A DNA stretch of 64,000 nucleotides from Prostheceraeus crozeri (GCA_907163375.1 CAJQUW010007022.1:124001-188000), one strand, 5' to 3'; positions 21,034 to 32,063 are shown, counted from the stretch's first letter. Notes: a model not told the origin generated them from the letters alone. Translations and numbers: made by a program.

Positions 21034-22203
21034 TCAAGTATTGTGGATTATCATCCTCGTACAGCTGAGAATACTGGTCCTATTGAATTTGTTATTCCTG
21101 GCGTTAGCGATGATAACATTGATTTGAGTTATGCGATGGTTGATCTAAGGTTTAGAATTCAACAAGAAGATGGAACTAAAATTGAAGATGCACATAAAGT
21201 TGGTCTGAACAATTTACCGCTGGCAACATTATTTCGCGATGTTTCTCTAACTATTGGAGAGCAACAGGTGGAAGGTGGTCAAAGCGATTATCCCTATAAA
21301 GCATATTTGAATGCTCTATCACAGTTTCATCCAGCAGCTCAAAACAGTCATATGGCAGCAATGGGATGGTATAGAGATGAAGCAGCACTATTTGATAGTG
21401 AGACAAACACTGGTTTTATAAAGCGATCTACTTTGATTGAAGATAGTGAAGTATGTCAGCTATATGGTCCACTTAATTTAGACTTCTTCAGACAATCAAA
21501 ATTTTTACTCTGTAATACCAGTATGCGACTCAAACTCACATTGAATAAGCCTGAATTTTTGTTGAATGCATTTACTTGAGTTGTGAAATTTAAAATTCAT
21601 GTGGAGGATATTACAGTATGCATTCGTCGAGTGGTGGCTAATCCAAGTGTAATTAGAGGACATGCTGAAGGTCTTAACCGCAACAATGCCATTTATCCCA
21701 TTCAACATACAAAGCTTCTCACATTTACTATTCCTAAAGATCAAAAGAGTTTTATGAAAGATGGTCTTTTTCCATCGGAAGCGCCAAAGCTCCTCATGGT
21801 AGCAGTGGTTGAAAATGATGCATTCAAAGGTAATGTCAAGAAGAATCCTTTCAACTTCAAACACAGATTTAAGTGAAACTGCTTTGCGTGTAAATGGTGT
21901 TAGTCATCCTGGCCCACCCTATAAACCAGATTTTACTTCTTATCAATTTCTGCATAGTCATGTTGATTACATGAATGTCTTTGGCTTTTACAACACAGAC
22001 GATACCAACGGACTCAAATGAAAGAGTTTTTAAATGGATATACTATTTATGCATTTGATTTGACTGCCGACAGCGATTTTAGTGCACCTTATCGTCAAGC
22101 TAACGTTCCTCATAATATTCGCTTGGATCTGGAGTTCAAAACAACGCTAACGGAGACGATCAATGTATTAATTTATGCAGTCTCTATTCAAGTATTAAAA
22201 TAA
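21034..22203 (+). pseudogene. Major capsid protein, double jelly-roll type (Polinton), broken
   Basis: The N-terminal part reads VDYHPRTAENTGPIEFVIPG, then YAMVDLRFRIQQEDG, LNNLPLATLFRDVSLTIG and YPYKAYLNALSQF. This order (GPIEF.I.G / DL..R.. / NN.L..LF..V...+ / YPY+AY+..L) is typical of Polinton/adintovirus hexon-like capsid proteins. Later parts include DFFRQSKFLLC, LRLKLTLNKPEF, SYQFLHSHVDYMNVFG and a C-terminal TETINVLIYAVS strand. About 390 residues are spanned. The protein would form trimers, the pseudo-hexagonal capsomers of an icosahedral virion. The gene is broken in a few places. Confidence 0.85.
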
Positions 22204-22240
22204 CTAAGTATCGTGACGTGATTCTTCAGTATAATCGCTA

Positions 22241-22702
22241 ATGAGTTGGTTGAATGCTGACGATATCAAGACTAAAGTGCAGCGTGATCCAGATGAAGCT
22301 ACGTTGAAAGCTTTTGATAATGTCTATTCGCTAGATGCCTTACCGACTACTGTAAAACAGTATCCCATCTTTATCGTATTGAACACTCATTCACAGAATT
22401 TAGGCGGTGAGCATTGGAAAGCTATCTTTATTGGAAAAGACAGACGTGGTGAACTATTTGACTCTCTTACTCAACCTCCAAATATACCAACACAGCAGTG
22501 GTTGAGAAAGCATACTCGTCAATATCAACGAAATGAGCGCATAATGCAACATCCACTTTCATCAACGTGTGGTGCTTTCGTATTGTACTTCATTTTAAAA
22601 CGTTTACATGGACACCAATCCAAATTTGTTATTCAAAAGTTTTCATGTAATCCATCTTCTAATGAAAAGATGATTTGTATGTTTTATAATGATTTGAAAT
22701 AA
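22241..22702 (+). CDS. Adenovirus-type cysteine protease (Polinton)
   Basis: A 153-residue frame, MSWLNADDIK to FYNDLK. Family landmarks are in the expected order: VLNTHSQNLGGEHWKAIF with the catalytic His, then GELFDSLTQPP with the acidic partner, and HPLSSTCGAFVLYFIL with the nucleophile Cys. The length is shorter than adenovirus protease (about 205 residues) but normal for Polintons. It would mature virion proteins at Gly-Gly sites such as those in the 17.5-kb and 20.5-kb genes. The frame appears complete. The neighbouring TBP-like gene converges on it, with their ends 30 bp apart. Confidence 0.9.
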   Translation: MSWLNADDIKTKVQRDPDEATLKAFDNVYSLDALPTTVKQYPIFIVLNTHSQNLGGEHWKAIFIGKDRRGELFDSLTQPPNIPTQQWLRKHTRQYQRNERIMQHPLSSTCGAFVLYFILKRLHGHQSKFVIQKFSCNPSSNEKMICMFYNDLK

Positions 22703-22731
22703 AAAGCATCATGTTGGAATAAAAATTGTTT

Positions 22732-23619
22732 TCATTTTACAATCCGTTGGTTATGTACATACTCGATACTTAGATAGTCTAGGATCGTATCTGCTTGCAT
22801 TTCAGATTTCAGTCCAGTAATGATGACTTTACTATTATGAAAGATTGCAACATGTACAGGTAACCAGCAACTAATGAGAGCCGCGGGAAAAAGGTCTGGT
22901 TCATAACACAAATTGAAACTGCTGGTATGAATCTTTAAAAACGATACATCTTCACTCAAATGAGTAGAGATCACCATATTGTCCACAGTCAGATTCGACA
23001 TCACACACTTCTCCCTCTTCCATATCCGTCGTAGTAGTTTCTGCAGCTCTAAGCGCATTAACCGCGCTGATGAATGAGAAAGGGCGCCGAGAATCTGAAC
23101 AGTTCCTTTGGGAAGAGTTGAAGATTCCATAAATTGCTCATCTTCACCACTAACATTTGCGGTCGACCCGGATAATACTTGCTGTTTGGAATTTGTTGAT
23201 GTAATGTTGCGAGATCGATTTTCGTGTAGAGTCTGATGCGTCGGAGAATGTTGACGATGGTGTAGCGATGACGTTTCATGATGAAGAAATGAGTAAATAG
23301 AGCGATGTATCTTCCTTTTATACTTTTCCCAACCGCCTTGATGAAATGTGAAGTAGGTAGAAAGTTGTGAATGACAGATTTGAATTCGCTGTTTGTTGAG
23401 TCTCAACCATATGCGATTTCCTATGCGTGAATGTTTTTTCATATAGAAATATTTTAAGTCCTTCATAATATGATTTAGAGACTGAAAATATCGATATGAT
23501 AAAGCAAATACTCTTCTTACATTTCCAGTATAATCTTTGAAACATACGTTCCGTTCATGATCAATCTCAACATATTGTGGAAAATCCAATTTCCAAGTCT
23601 TCATGATGGAGTGCGACAT
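22732..23619 (-). CDS. TBP-like protein with extra N-terminal domain (Polinton)
   Basis: A 295-residue frame on the minus strand, starting MSHSIMKTWKL (a second start, MKTW, lies 5 codons on). Residues 1-110: a domain with DFPQYVEIDHERNVCFKDY, LSYRYFQSLNHIMKDLKYF and GGWEKYKRKIHRSIYSF. Residues 110-165: a Ser/His/Thr-rich linker. From about 165: KGTVQILGALSHSSARLM and an ELQKLLRRI helix, matching the end of TBP repeat 1 (GKMVVTGAKS...). Then LTVDNMVIS, FNLCYEPDLFPAALISC, IFHNSKVIITGLKSE, matching TBP repeat 2 (IQNMVGS / YEPELFPGLI / IFVSGKVVLTGAK). TBP binds the TATA box and recruits RNA polymerase, so a viral version could direct late transcription. That is inference. The frame is uninterrupted. 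Confidence 0.65.
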   Translation of the reverse strand: MSHSIMKTWKLDFPQYVEIDHERNVCFKDYTGNVRRVFALSYRYFQSLNHIMKDLKYFYMKKHSRIGNRIWLRLNKQRIQICHSQLSTYFTFHQGGWEKYKRKIHRSIYSFLHHETSSLHHRQHSPTHQTLHENRSRNITSTNSKQQVLSGSTANVSGEDEQFMESSTLPKGTVQILGALSHSSARLMRLELQKLLRRIWKREKCVMSNLTVDNMVISTHLSEDVSFLKIHTSSFNLCYEPDLFPAALISCWLPVHVAIFHNSKVIITGLKSEMQADTILDYLSIEYVHNQRIVK

Positions 23620-23640
23620 TGTGTTGAAGATGGTGTCTGA

Positions 23641-24005
23641 TTAAGATTTGCGTAGCAATGCGATGAACTCGCGTCGAATGAATGACAAAATGGAGCGATG
23701 TACACATCTTTTATATTTTTCCCAATTACATTTGCGAAATGATAAATAGATGGAGAGATGGGAATTATAGATTTGAATTTCATTTCTGTGATGTTGAAGC
23801 CAAACTTGATTACCCAAGGAGATGAATTTCAACGTTTTGAAATATTCCAAATCCCTCATGATATCATTAAGATTGAAAAATTGTCGCCATGTTCATGTAA
23901 TTCCTTTCGGTGTATTTCCACAAGAATTCTTCAAATGAACGTTTCCGTCGCGATCAACTTTAATATATTGTAGAGAGTCCAAAATCCAAGTCTTCATGAT
24001 GTTAT
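23641..24005 (-). pseudogene. Partial duplicate of the TBP-like gene's N-terminal domain
   Basis: Immediately upstream of the TBP-like gene, on the same strand, is a second copy of its first domain only. Shared blocks are MKTW, then IKVDRDGNVHLKN (compare VEIDHERNVCFKD), FFNLNDIMRDLEYF (compare YFQSLNHIMKDLKYF), GNQVWL...NEIQIYNSHLSIY and NWEKYKRCVHRSI. It lacks the linker and TBP part. Amino-acid divergence is large, so the duplication is much older than the insertion. It is broken. Confidence 0.6.
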
Positions 24006-24033
24006 GCAAATTTGTAATGTATAGATTACCGAA

Positions 24034-25431
24034 ATGAAAATGTCATCCTATAATGTTTCGTTGAGCAATGTGGCAACAAATAGATTTGTTGACAATCGAG
24101 CTGCTATCTTTTCTACTCCCATTGATAATACACAACAGCTGAATGGGAAGTGGGGAGTAGGCGTCATCCAAGTTGTTCACAGTAAGTATGTCTATACTTT
24201 TGATCATGAAGTGATGACTATTAATATGAGACGTACAGATGCCTGTCAGTGTGAAGAGGGATGTCGAGTTTACATTCCGAAATGGCCGAAGAAAGATTTC
24301 TCAACGTGTAAAAAAATCGTATTTGATTTCCTGAATAAAGCACGTAGACAAATTGTCGAGTTTACTCCCCGCAATGGTGAATATGATCGTATGTATCATG
24401 CAGTTGATAATGATTGGATTGTTGCTTTGAGTCCGAGTTTAAGAAATGATTTAGGTTACTTTGCTAGCGCCTTGACAAGCTATGATAATTATAAAGCAAA
24501 ATTAATATCCAAGAGGTTGCAAAAATTTAATTTATAAAGAGAAAGCCTATTATGTGGATCTTATTCCAAAAATTAAAGGACGCTGGTGAAGAAGATTGTG
24601 ATTAAGGCAAGACGAACATGACTCCTGAAGCACTATTGAAGAAATTTAATTATCTCCTTCGAGTAGATGGTGAACAAGTGGCAACGTTAACTTACAACAA
24701 AGATCTAATAATATCGTAATCAATAAACTAAATGATGATGATCTAGTATTGGTTTGTTCAGAAGATTTTCATCAGTTCTTGCGACATCGTTCTGCCGCTC
24801 TTCATGGAAAATTTAATATGCGCTATCTGGGACATAATAGTTCAAATCAATTTGATGCAGAAGGGTCCGTATCTTTATACAGAAAGTGTATATATCCTTT
24901 AGGTGGTATCTTATATAAAGCAAGAGTGCTGACACCTTGCATTATCACTTCAGTGAAATTGGCTATAAATTGTTTGAATGAAGTGATCAATGAACAGCAT
25001 ATTTCATTTTCTGAAAAAGAAGGTGCTCTTTGTCTTAGTGTAAGTGGGAAAAATATTGAGCTGATTATGGACAATACCCTAATGGACATTTTTCGATTTG
25101 ATGAAAATACTTTTAAAAGTGGTACTGTAACAAAAGCTAGCGCGAGCATATCGTTACCGCGTCGTATTAACTATTATCAGATATATTCCAATATTGGTGA
25201 AGATGTACGTGTGGGAGATGTTGAAGCTCCACTTTTAGCAATGATACCCTACCAACCAAAAAGCAATAGTACTCTATCTGAGCATACTTTTCAGAAAGTG
25301 CATTATACAAACTTGAAATGAAACTATATACCACAAATTGATATTGCAATTTATGACGATGCTGGTGCGTTGATTCCTTTTCATAAAGATGCTGTGACAA
25401 GTATCACACTCCATTTTCGAATGAAGAATTA
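24034..25431 (+). pseudogene. Polinton structural protein 1 (minor capsid/attachment candidate), broken
   Basis: Open stretches on one strand appear to belong to one gene of roughly 450 residues. Near the N-terminus is IDNTQQLNGKWGVGVIQVVHSKY, which matches the P..L.G.W.VG+..I.Y signature of a widespread Polinton protein. The middle has YRKCIYPLGGILYKARV; the end has YTNLK, then IDIAIYDDAGALIPF and ITLHFRMKN, the usual C-terminal strand of the same family. It is a paralogue of the next gene. The family is usually regarded as a minor virion protein, penton or attachment-like. The exact role is not proven. Broken in several places. Confidence 0.5.
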
Positions 25432-25441
25432 ATGCAAAAGT

Positions 25442-26985
25442 GTGAAAATACAAGTTTCCAATGTGAATGATATGGAAAGTGAAAATAAAGATTCGTTTCT
25501 AATTTACTTACCCAGTAATGCTTCTATGAATAAATTTCCTAATAATAAGCCATCAGACTATCGAGTAGAATTAAATCGTCCATTACTTCTAGAAGGTGAA
25601 TGGGAAGTAGGTGTTTCCAGCATTTGTTATGATAGTAATATTCAGAATGTGAATGATTTGGAAGAAATGGTATTGACTCCTCGCACACATGATGGAATAA
25701 CGATGAATAATGCATTCAAGTTTCCATGCCATTTAACATCAGATGGAAAGTGGAACAATGAATGGAATCAGTTAGAATCAGATTATTATGGATCAGATGA
25801 AGATAAAATCATTAAGGCATTCAATAGTGGCAATGCTTTTATTATGAAAAATAAGGGTCAGAAAGTTTGAGTTTACTATCTATGAATGGCACGGGAGACA
25901 CTTCTATCGTTTTCACTCTTTTACTAATGGTCTTACATTGAGGTTGGATAATGAATTCTATCCACATCTCGGTTTTGGACACAGTGTGCATCTGACATCA
26001 ATGGCTATTGCAAATGTTACAAAAATCTATTCAAACCGAATAAACAAATTTCATTATAAATTCAAAATATTTGATGAGGATGTTGTAGAATGTGAAGAAC
26101 GCATCATTTTGAAAAAGCGTGGTGTCAAGCCTTTGACACTTATTGAGTTAGTAAAACGATGGAATGAGACTGTGGGTAAGAAGTATGGAGAGAAAATTAT
26201 TCCGGACAAAGATAAGTTGGTTATTCAGAAATATAATGACAAACTTACAGTTTATTTCTCTCCAACCTTGCGTCATTTTGTAAGACGTATTGCCTATTAT
26301 TGGAAGCGGTTTGGTTTATGCTTCTTATGAATATCACACTAAAGCTGATTCAGTTAATGATGAATGGTGGGTGGACATCTATGGTGATCGCATCAAGAAA
26401 ATTTACCTATCTTATCAAGAAACTAAAGTCAGTATCAATACAATGCCGCGTCCATACAATACAGTTGAAAACTTTATTCGTGTCATAAATCCATATATAC
26501 AACATAAGTTGAAGCAAGTGTTGAAAAGTAGATATGATGCAAAGGCACATCACATTTCGTTTTCAATTGAAATTCAAAGTGCTGTTATGAAGATGGGTGA
26601 TCACATTCAATGTCAATTGAGTAACAATTTGAAAAAACTCATTGGCTTTTCATTGCTACAAGATAAATTTGCTACTTCATACATGATTGGTGTAGGAATG
26701 CTAATGACACTTGATAAACATGAACAACATATCTACATTCAAAGTGACCCGATTTCACCTATTTCTGTTGGTGAGAAAAAAGAATACATTTTACGTAATT
26801 TCATTCATGATAAAGACGCTTCCTATGGAATCGTTGAAAAGATGTTTAAACCTATTTTCTACCATCCTGTTATCAAACAAACTATCCCGTCTATTTCATT
26901 CAAAATTACAAATGGTTTACATGAGTGCATCCATGTGAAAGATGCTAAATCCTTCATAACTTTAGTGTTTTGGAAAACAAAGTAA
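25442..26985 (+). pseudogene. Polinton structural protein 2, paralogue of the preceding gene, broken
   Basis: It starts with SFLIYLPSNASMNKFPNNK and RVELNRPLLLEGEWEVGVSS, the standard opening of the conserved Polinton protein (F.V.LPSN.S...P.N / P..L.G.WEVGL). The mid-part has FYPHLGFGHSVHL and KKRGVKPLTLIELVKRWNE. The C-terminal part has CQLSNNLKKLIGFS, KQTIPSISFKITNG and ITLVFWK. Total span is about 510 residues. Tandem arrangement with 24034-25431 points to an old gene duplication followed by divergence, perhaps giving two different capsid-surface proteins. Broken at least twice. Confidence 0.6.
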
Positions 26986-27347
26986 AGTCATTGTAAAATT
27001 TTATTGAAATAAAAAGATATGTATGAAAAAGTGTTTTGAAGAAGTGTTGACAAAGTGGGAAAGTCTTTCCACAGATATGGTGGGAATGAACTGACTGTAG
27101 GCATATATTCACAAGTGCAATCTAAGGCGATACATAAAGCAACAATGAATGTCAGCAAAAAACAAATCAAAATACTGATTTAGGAATGAATCTATTTACA
27201 CATCACCTGAATGTAGTAGTGTCAGTTTAATTCTTTTGGGTGGTGATATGTTTGTGCCAGGATGTCCATGTGGAAGAGATATATTGTATCCTCCCACGCT
27301 GAAAGTGCTCGCTTCCTAAATGTATAAGTTTTTACCTCACGTGTCTT
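26986..27347. other. Gap between the converging halves of the Polinton
   Basis: The rightward genes end at 26985 and the leftward polymerase gene ends near 27348. The AT-rich spacer with AATAAA-like words on both strands is where both transcript groups should end. No gene is seen. Confidence 0.5.
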
Positions 27348-30300
27348 TCATTTTAAGATGGTCATGTTGACAAACGTTGTGTTCTTATTTATGTAGGCCA
27401 TCTTATAGACCCTATGTTTCATATTTACAACAATCGATTTAGATATGCCTTTTGCGCACTTAATACTGTCACTGGAGTCTTTTGGTTTCATAGAATATAT
27501 TTTAGGACGAAGAAGAATCATTTCCTTAATTTTCTTTCCTGCCATTTCATCTTTAAAGCATCCTAATTTTGCTTTATTTTTAGTAGAGTATAGTGGGTGA
27601 TCTGTAGGATAATTTGATGTATCAAAATATTTTTCTAAAGATTTTCCTACTTCATTGAAATTTAACTCTTTCTGAGCAGCGATACTTAAAAAGAAACTGT
27701 CGGTATCACCGCCCAGCAAACGCACGTCTTTAATTAGAGGGCATGGTTTTAATATTCTATAGAAGAGTTGATACATTTCAAGCTTGGAATAATCTGACAC
27801 AGCTTGTCCAATGTAGATGGGCTTGCACAACTCTACTTCTGATTTTATCATTTTGACACCAACCAACTCATCATCTATAATATCTCTATCAATAAAGAGA
27901 GGTGATGTCGCTTACTTTTGAAATTTATCATTATGATTCACAAGTTTATAGTTAATACAATTCTAACGTCCTCCATCGTCTTACCGAAAAGACTATTATT
28001 CTTATATTTATAGAAATCCTTTTCAAAATTATTTTGGGCTAGTGCACGTTTCTGGCTGTTACGATCAATGTAAGGTTTCAGAAAGGCTTTCTGTCTAAAT
28101 TTGATAATGCGGTGAACTGTTTTTGAAATCATCCCCATTTCTAAATAAAATTTTAAGATAGAGAAGTGGACTAAATAATTTCTTTATCAAATTGAGTAAG
28201 CAAGAGTTTACGGTAAGGCTTATACTTAGGCTGTCCGCTCCCTTCTAAATCTTTATGAAATTGTTTCATAAATTTCGAAAACATAACTTCAGTCACTTCG
28301 CCTGATTCGGGTGCAAGTGGAAAATCCACAGTTTATTCTTAATACTATTTGGATAGATAAGATCTATCTCAAAATAATATCCCCAATCACCTTCATCTGG
28401 AATAGCTAGTATGTTTGAAGGGTTGGAGAAATGCTCAATTTTGTTATCACCTAACCAGCTAAACTCAGAGTGAGATAGAGGTTTGGACAGTGAACTACCT
28501 TATAAATTATTCTGGTCATAGTACTTAAGATGAATCTGATCATCATCTACTATTTTTGATTTTATTTGATGCCTATTTACAAATGTGAGACCACCGTGAA
28601 TTCCTCGTTCAAATAAATTATACATCTCTGGATCTTGTAAGAGATGAATGGTCTCTCCAGTCATTTTAAAAGCAGACTGGAATGACATGGCTGGAAGACT
28701 GACAAAGTGAACAGGATCTAATTTATCTTCTTCTAATGCCACTCGTGGAAACACCTGAAATACATCAGCCAGAAAAAATACATCTAATTTTAGATAGGTG
28801 ATCATATAATCGCTAAACGTTTGACAGTCAAATTTTGTCCATGCAACTTGAGCATGATTGTAATCTTCTACCTTGCATTCTACACCAGTCAAATCATTTT
28901 TAAATTTGTCTATTGATGGAAGTTTCTCACTAAGTTTAGAAATGTTATAAAAGTGTGCATATGGAAACACTCCTTTGCGTGTGATGACTTCATCCGTCAA
29001 GTTAGGATATTGTTTCTTCAAATTTTGAGTTAGTGGAAGAGACTTAAGATTTTTAACGAGAGATGCTAGTGATGAAGCCATTAATTGATAGGAATCTAAA
29101 AATTTTATATCAAAATAGACTGTCTTATTTTCTTTAGTTTTGTCAACTGCTACTTTTGCTGTCATGGCCATGAACTTGTCTCTCGTTTGAGCTATTACAC
29201 TTAACTTCCACTCTTTCATTTTTCCTAACCCCCCATATATTATCATATGACTGTCATAACCGTAGAAGTTATGAAAAATAACGGGTAGAGTACGCCGTTT
29301 CAGTCTCAGTGAAAAATTACATCTTGTACATAGCGCGTTTCTAAATTTACCAGTGATGTGATCATGGTCGCGCACTTGATTTTATCTTCATCAAACGTTT
29401 TATTACATTTTGGCAGACTTTACAACTTTCAAATTGTACTTGATCATCTGCTGACATATTCAATGATCTGCGTTGGAGCGCTTTCGAGGAATTGTAAGAA
29501 TTTATGCACCTTGCCAGACGTGCATTTTATTATTTTTATTTTTGAAGTAATCATGCCATACCTCATAACATGATATGGCTGCCGCTTTATGGGTGTTATC
29601 ATCAATATAGCATTCGATGTCAGCATAGATGACACGAAGAGGACTTAATTCATCACCTTTCTCTCTATATGAAAACTCTTTATCTTTGGGCATGCATTCT
29701 ATTTGCAGTATACCTCGCTTACACCATTCATAATGTGTTTCTAATTTATCTTTTGACCAGAAGGGGCGCATACAACGGTCACATGAAATACTCTCCTCTT
29801 CTAGATGTTAAGTGGGAATATAGTCGAGTCATTTTAGGAATACCACAGTAATGACAATTTTCACTATCATTTTGATATACTAGCAGGAGATTGACTACCC
29901 GATCATAAGTTGATGAACGGTTGTTGTAGCGCACACCCTTAAGCCCCTCTTGCCAGTTTCTACTGCTACTTTAATTTACTACTTTAATTTCATTTAATTT
30001 TTCAAATTTCTCTATCTTTAAACTTCATGTCTTCGCTATTGCAGTCATCAAACTTCATTTCATTCTCCCATTCATGATATTTGCTTCTACGGAAACGGTT
30101 GTTCTGTACTTCATGATAGTGGAGAATAGAAAATACCGCATACTTAAAACACTGTGATTCACAATCAACAGAAATGACTGCTTTCTTAGCTCTTAACGCT
30201 TTTGGAACATTGAAGGAGCCTCGACCACGGTAATTTTCTAATAGAGTAATTTTAAACTTGGCAGAATCTATGCCATCAAAAATTAGACCACTATCGCGCT

Positions 30301-30934
30301 CGTTAAATTCATCAATATTTGATTTTAGTCATTGGATGTGAAAATTTAGCCAAGCTTCTTTATCGACTACCTCTGTAGCAGGAGAGGAGGGTATGTAAAA
30401 CACCAACCTCTGTGCTATTTCACCAGTATGATAATCAACTTTAACATTAACATATTAACTTTTACATATGAGGTAGATGAGCGCTTTTATTCTAAACTGC
30501 TCTAAATTATGAACGAGTGCATCTATCAATGTTGAATTTTGATGGGACCACTCCGGAAAATCAGCAATAGTTTCTGAGGATTACATACGGTAATTGCTCA
30601 CTACATTATTGAGCGATAGTTCAGTTAGTCGAATAGAGGAGGTGCTGTTGCTATAACTATCATTTGTGTGAGCGTGGTGAAGTCTATGTGAAGATAATTC
30701 AAAACCTGTTTCAAAAGATTGAAAACAAAAGTCACAAGTAAAGGAGAAATGTTGAATAGAATCATCCTCACCTCGGGAGATTGATGATGGTTTGGGTTGA
30801 CACACACGTTGTCGGATGTGTCGGGTGAGATCGCGCTTCCTCGTAAAGATATGCCCACAATCAGCACATGTTTTGGATGCTTCTCGTGACTGCGCACTTG
30901 AGTTGGAACTGTCATCATCTGGAGGAGAAATCAT
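27348..30934 (-). pseudogene. Protein-primed family B DNA polymerase (Polinton), broken
   Basis: On the minus strand from high to low coordinate: two C2H2-type fingers (CADCGHIFTRKRDLTRHIRQ and CDFCFQSFETGFELSSHRLHH) near 30900-30670; a region with AAAISCYEVWHDYF and CKRGILQIECMP; the block VRDHDHITGKFRNALCTRCN near 29360; exonuclease-domain blocks (FHNFYGYDSHMI, FDIKFLDSYQLM, DYMITYLKLDVFFLADVF); then palm motifs including KPIYIGQAVSDYSKLEMYQ and LLGGDTDSFF, the Asp-x-Asp metal-binding motif. The spread of about 3.6 kb fits a Polinton polymerase of about 1100-1200 residues. The enzyme replicates the linear genome from a protein primer. Many short open stretches show that it is broken in several places. 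Confidence 0.92.
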
Positions 30935-31045
30935 TCTGTCATCTCTATTGAAGTCATAGTTTATTTTTACAACCTACCTTCACTCAACAGTTGTAAAGCT
31001 TCTTCGAGAAGGGAGCGCTTTGATGATGAAGTAGATGCCTGAAAT
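30935..31045 (-). other. Possible small upstream exon of the polymerase transcript
   Basis: Read on the minus strand, an acceptor-like CTTTCTCAATTTCAG is followed by GCATCTACTTCATCATC, an open stretch (ASTSSSKRSLLEEAL...LLSEG) and then a donor-like GGTAGGTTG. The opening words after the acceptor match those of the spliced gene at 15202 (GCATCTACTACATC). This suggests both transcript groups use similar spliced 5' ends. Inferred from consensus sites only. Confidence 0.4.
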
Positions 31046-31280
31046 TGAGAAAGATGCTATTAACCTAACGTTTAAGGGAGATGAGTGATGAAATCCTCAT
31101 TCAACGAAAACATTTCAACGAAATCAAGTCAAAATCTGATACTTTGATAGTCAGAGTGTAGTAGTTGACTCAAACCAAAATAGGATACGTCAGCAACGTT
31201 AGATTATATTTGAGTCGAGAGAAAAGCTCACTTGGTGTTGATATATCTCAAATATGGAAAGAAATCTAGTCTATTTTTCC

Positions 31281-31290
31281 CTTTTATATA
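31281..31290 (-). promoter_or_regulatory. TATA box candidate for the leftward polymerase transcript
   Basis: On the minus strand the sequence reads TATATAAAAG, a strong TATA match, about 240 bp upstream of the possible leader exon. A divergent small gene starts at 31388 on the plus strand, so the segment could be a two-way promoter region. Confidence 0.45.
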
Positions 31291-31387
31291 CTCCCATACT
31301 CAACATTCATTGGCAACTCATTTTGATTGGTTGCTTGCTTATACTTAAGGACTAAGAAATCAATTTTATGGCATACATTTCAAAGTC

Positions 31388-31760
31388 ATGGATTCACCAT
31401 CAACTCTCTCGCATGAATCACCAGTGTCTGCATCAAGCATGCCAACTTGCCCTCACGCTCCGAAAAAGGCAGCGGTGGAGAAGCAGAGAAGGCTGGATGA
31501 TATTCCAAATTTGCAATTACCAGATTTAACGGAGCAAGAAGAGTTAGAAATGATTTATGTGCGACGGAAATACCTGCTCTACAATTAGGAAGATGTAAAA
31601 ACGGAAACTGACATTAGCCTTCTCCATGATATACGGAGATGGTACAGTCCATCATCCCAACCCCATAATGAAGTAGAATGGAATTACATCTATGTATGGT
31701 GTGTTGGTCGCGGCAGAGGAACGATTAAGGCAGTTGAAGTGCAACTGCAATGGTTGTGAG
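31388..31760 (+). pseudogene. Small accessory protein of unknown function (Polinton)
   Basis: The first part reads MDSPSTLSHESPVSASS, then an acidic/hydrophobic stretch LPDLTEQEELEMIYVRRKYLL. Similar codon-like sequence continues to about 31760 (VEWNYIYVWCVGRGRG). No family is recognised. The N-terminal Ser/Pro-rich segment and the short EELEM helix are all that can be described. It lies alone between the divergent polymerase transcript and the small paralogue pair. Confidence 0.35.
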
Positions 31761-32063
31761 AATTTATGGGACAATTTGACTTTCGAGTAACTTTTGAATT
31801 AATTGTGAATTTCTTAATAAATGTTTATTTGCTTCATCGGTCTGTTTTCACTTATTTCTGGGTAATCTAGCATACATAATCATTAACATCATAGTGAAAA
31901 TCTGATCATTTGAGAGCTCAGTATAAATCATACCAGTTGATGATGGATACAATCATTTTTCCTAAGTAGTACCTCTATCACTGAGGATAAATGATAAAGT
32001 GATTGAATATCAAAAACAGAGACATGTAGTTCTATAGATTTATTTGCAATTAAAGCACATACT
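31761..32063. other. Short intergenic stretch in the Polinton
   Basis: AT-rich; an AATAAA at about 31818 may end the preceding transcript. No gene is seen. Confidence 0.4.

Noticed and set aside
23308-23725. TATA boxes on the minus strand (TATAAAAG-like) at about 23317 and 23708
   Set aside because: Both fall inside homologous coding sequence (the WEKYKR block) of the TBP-like gene and its duplicate.
29358-29851. Plus-strand frames inside the polymerase region
   Set aside because: They are complements of the minus-strand polymerase gene and have no features of their own.
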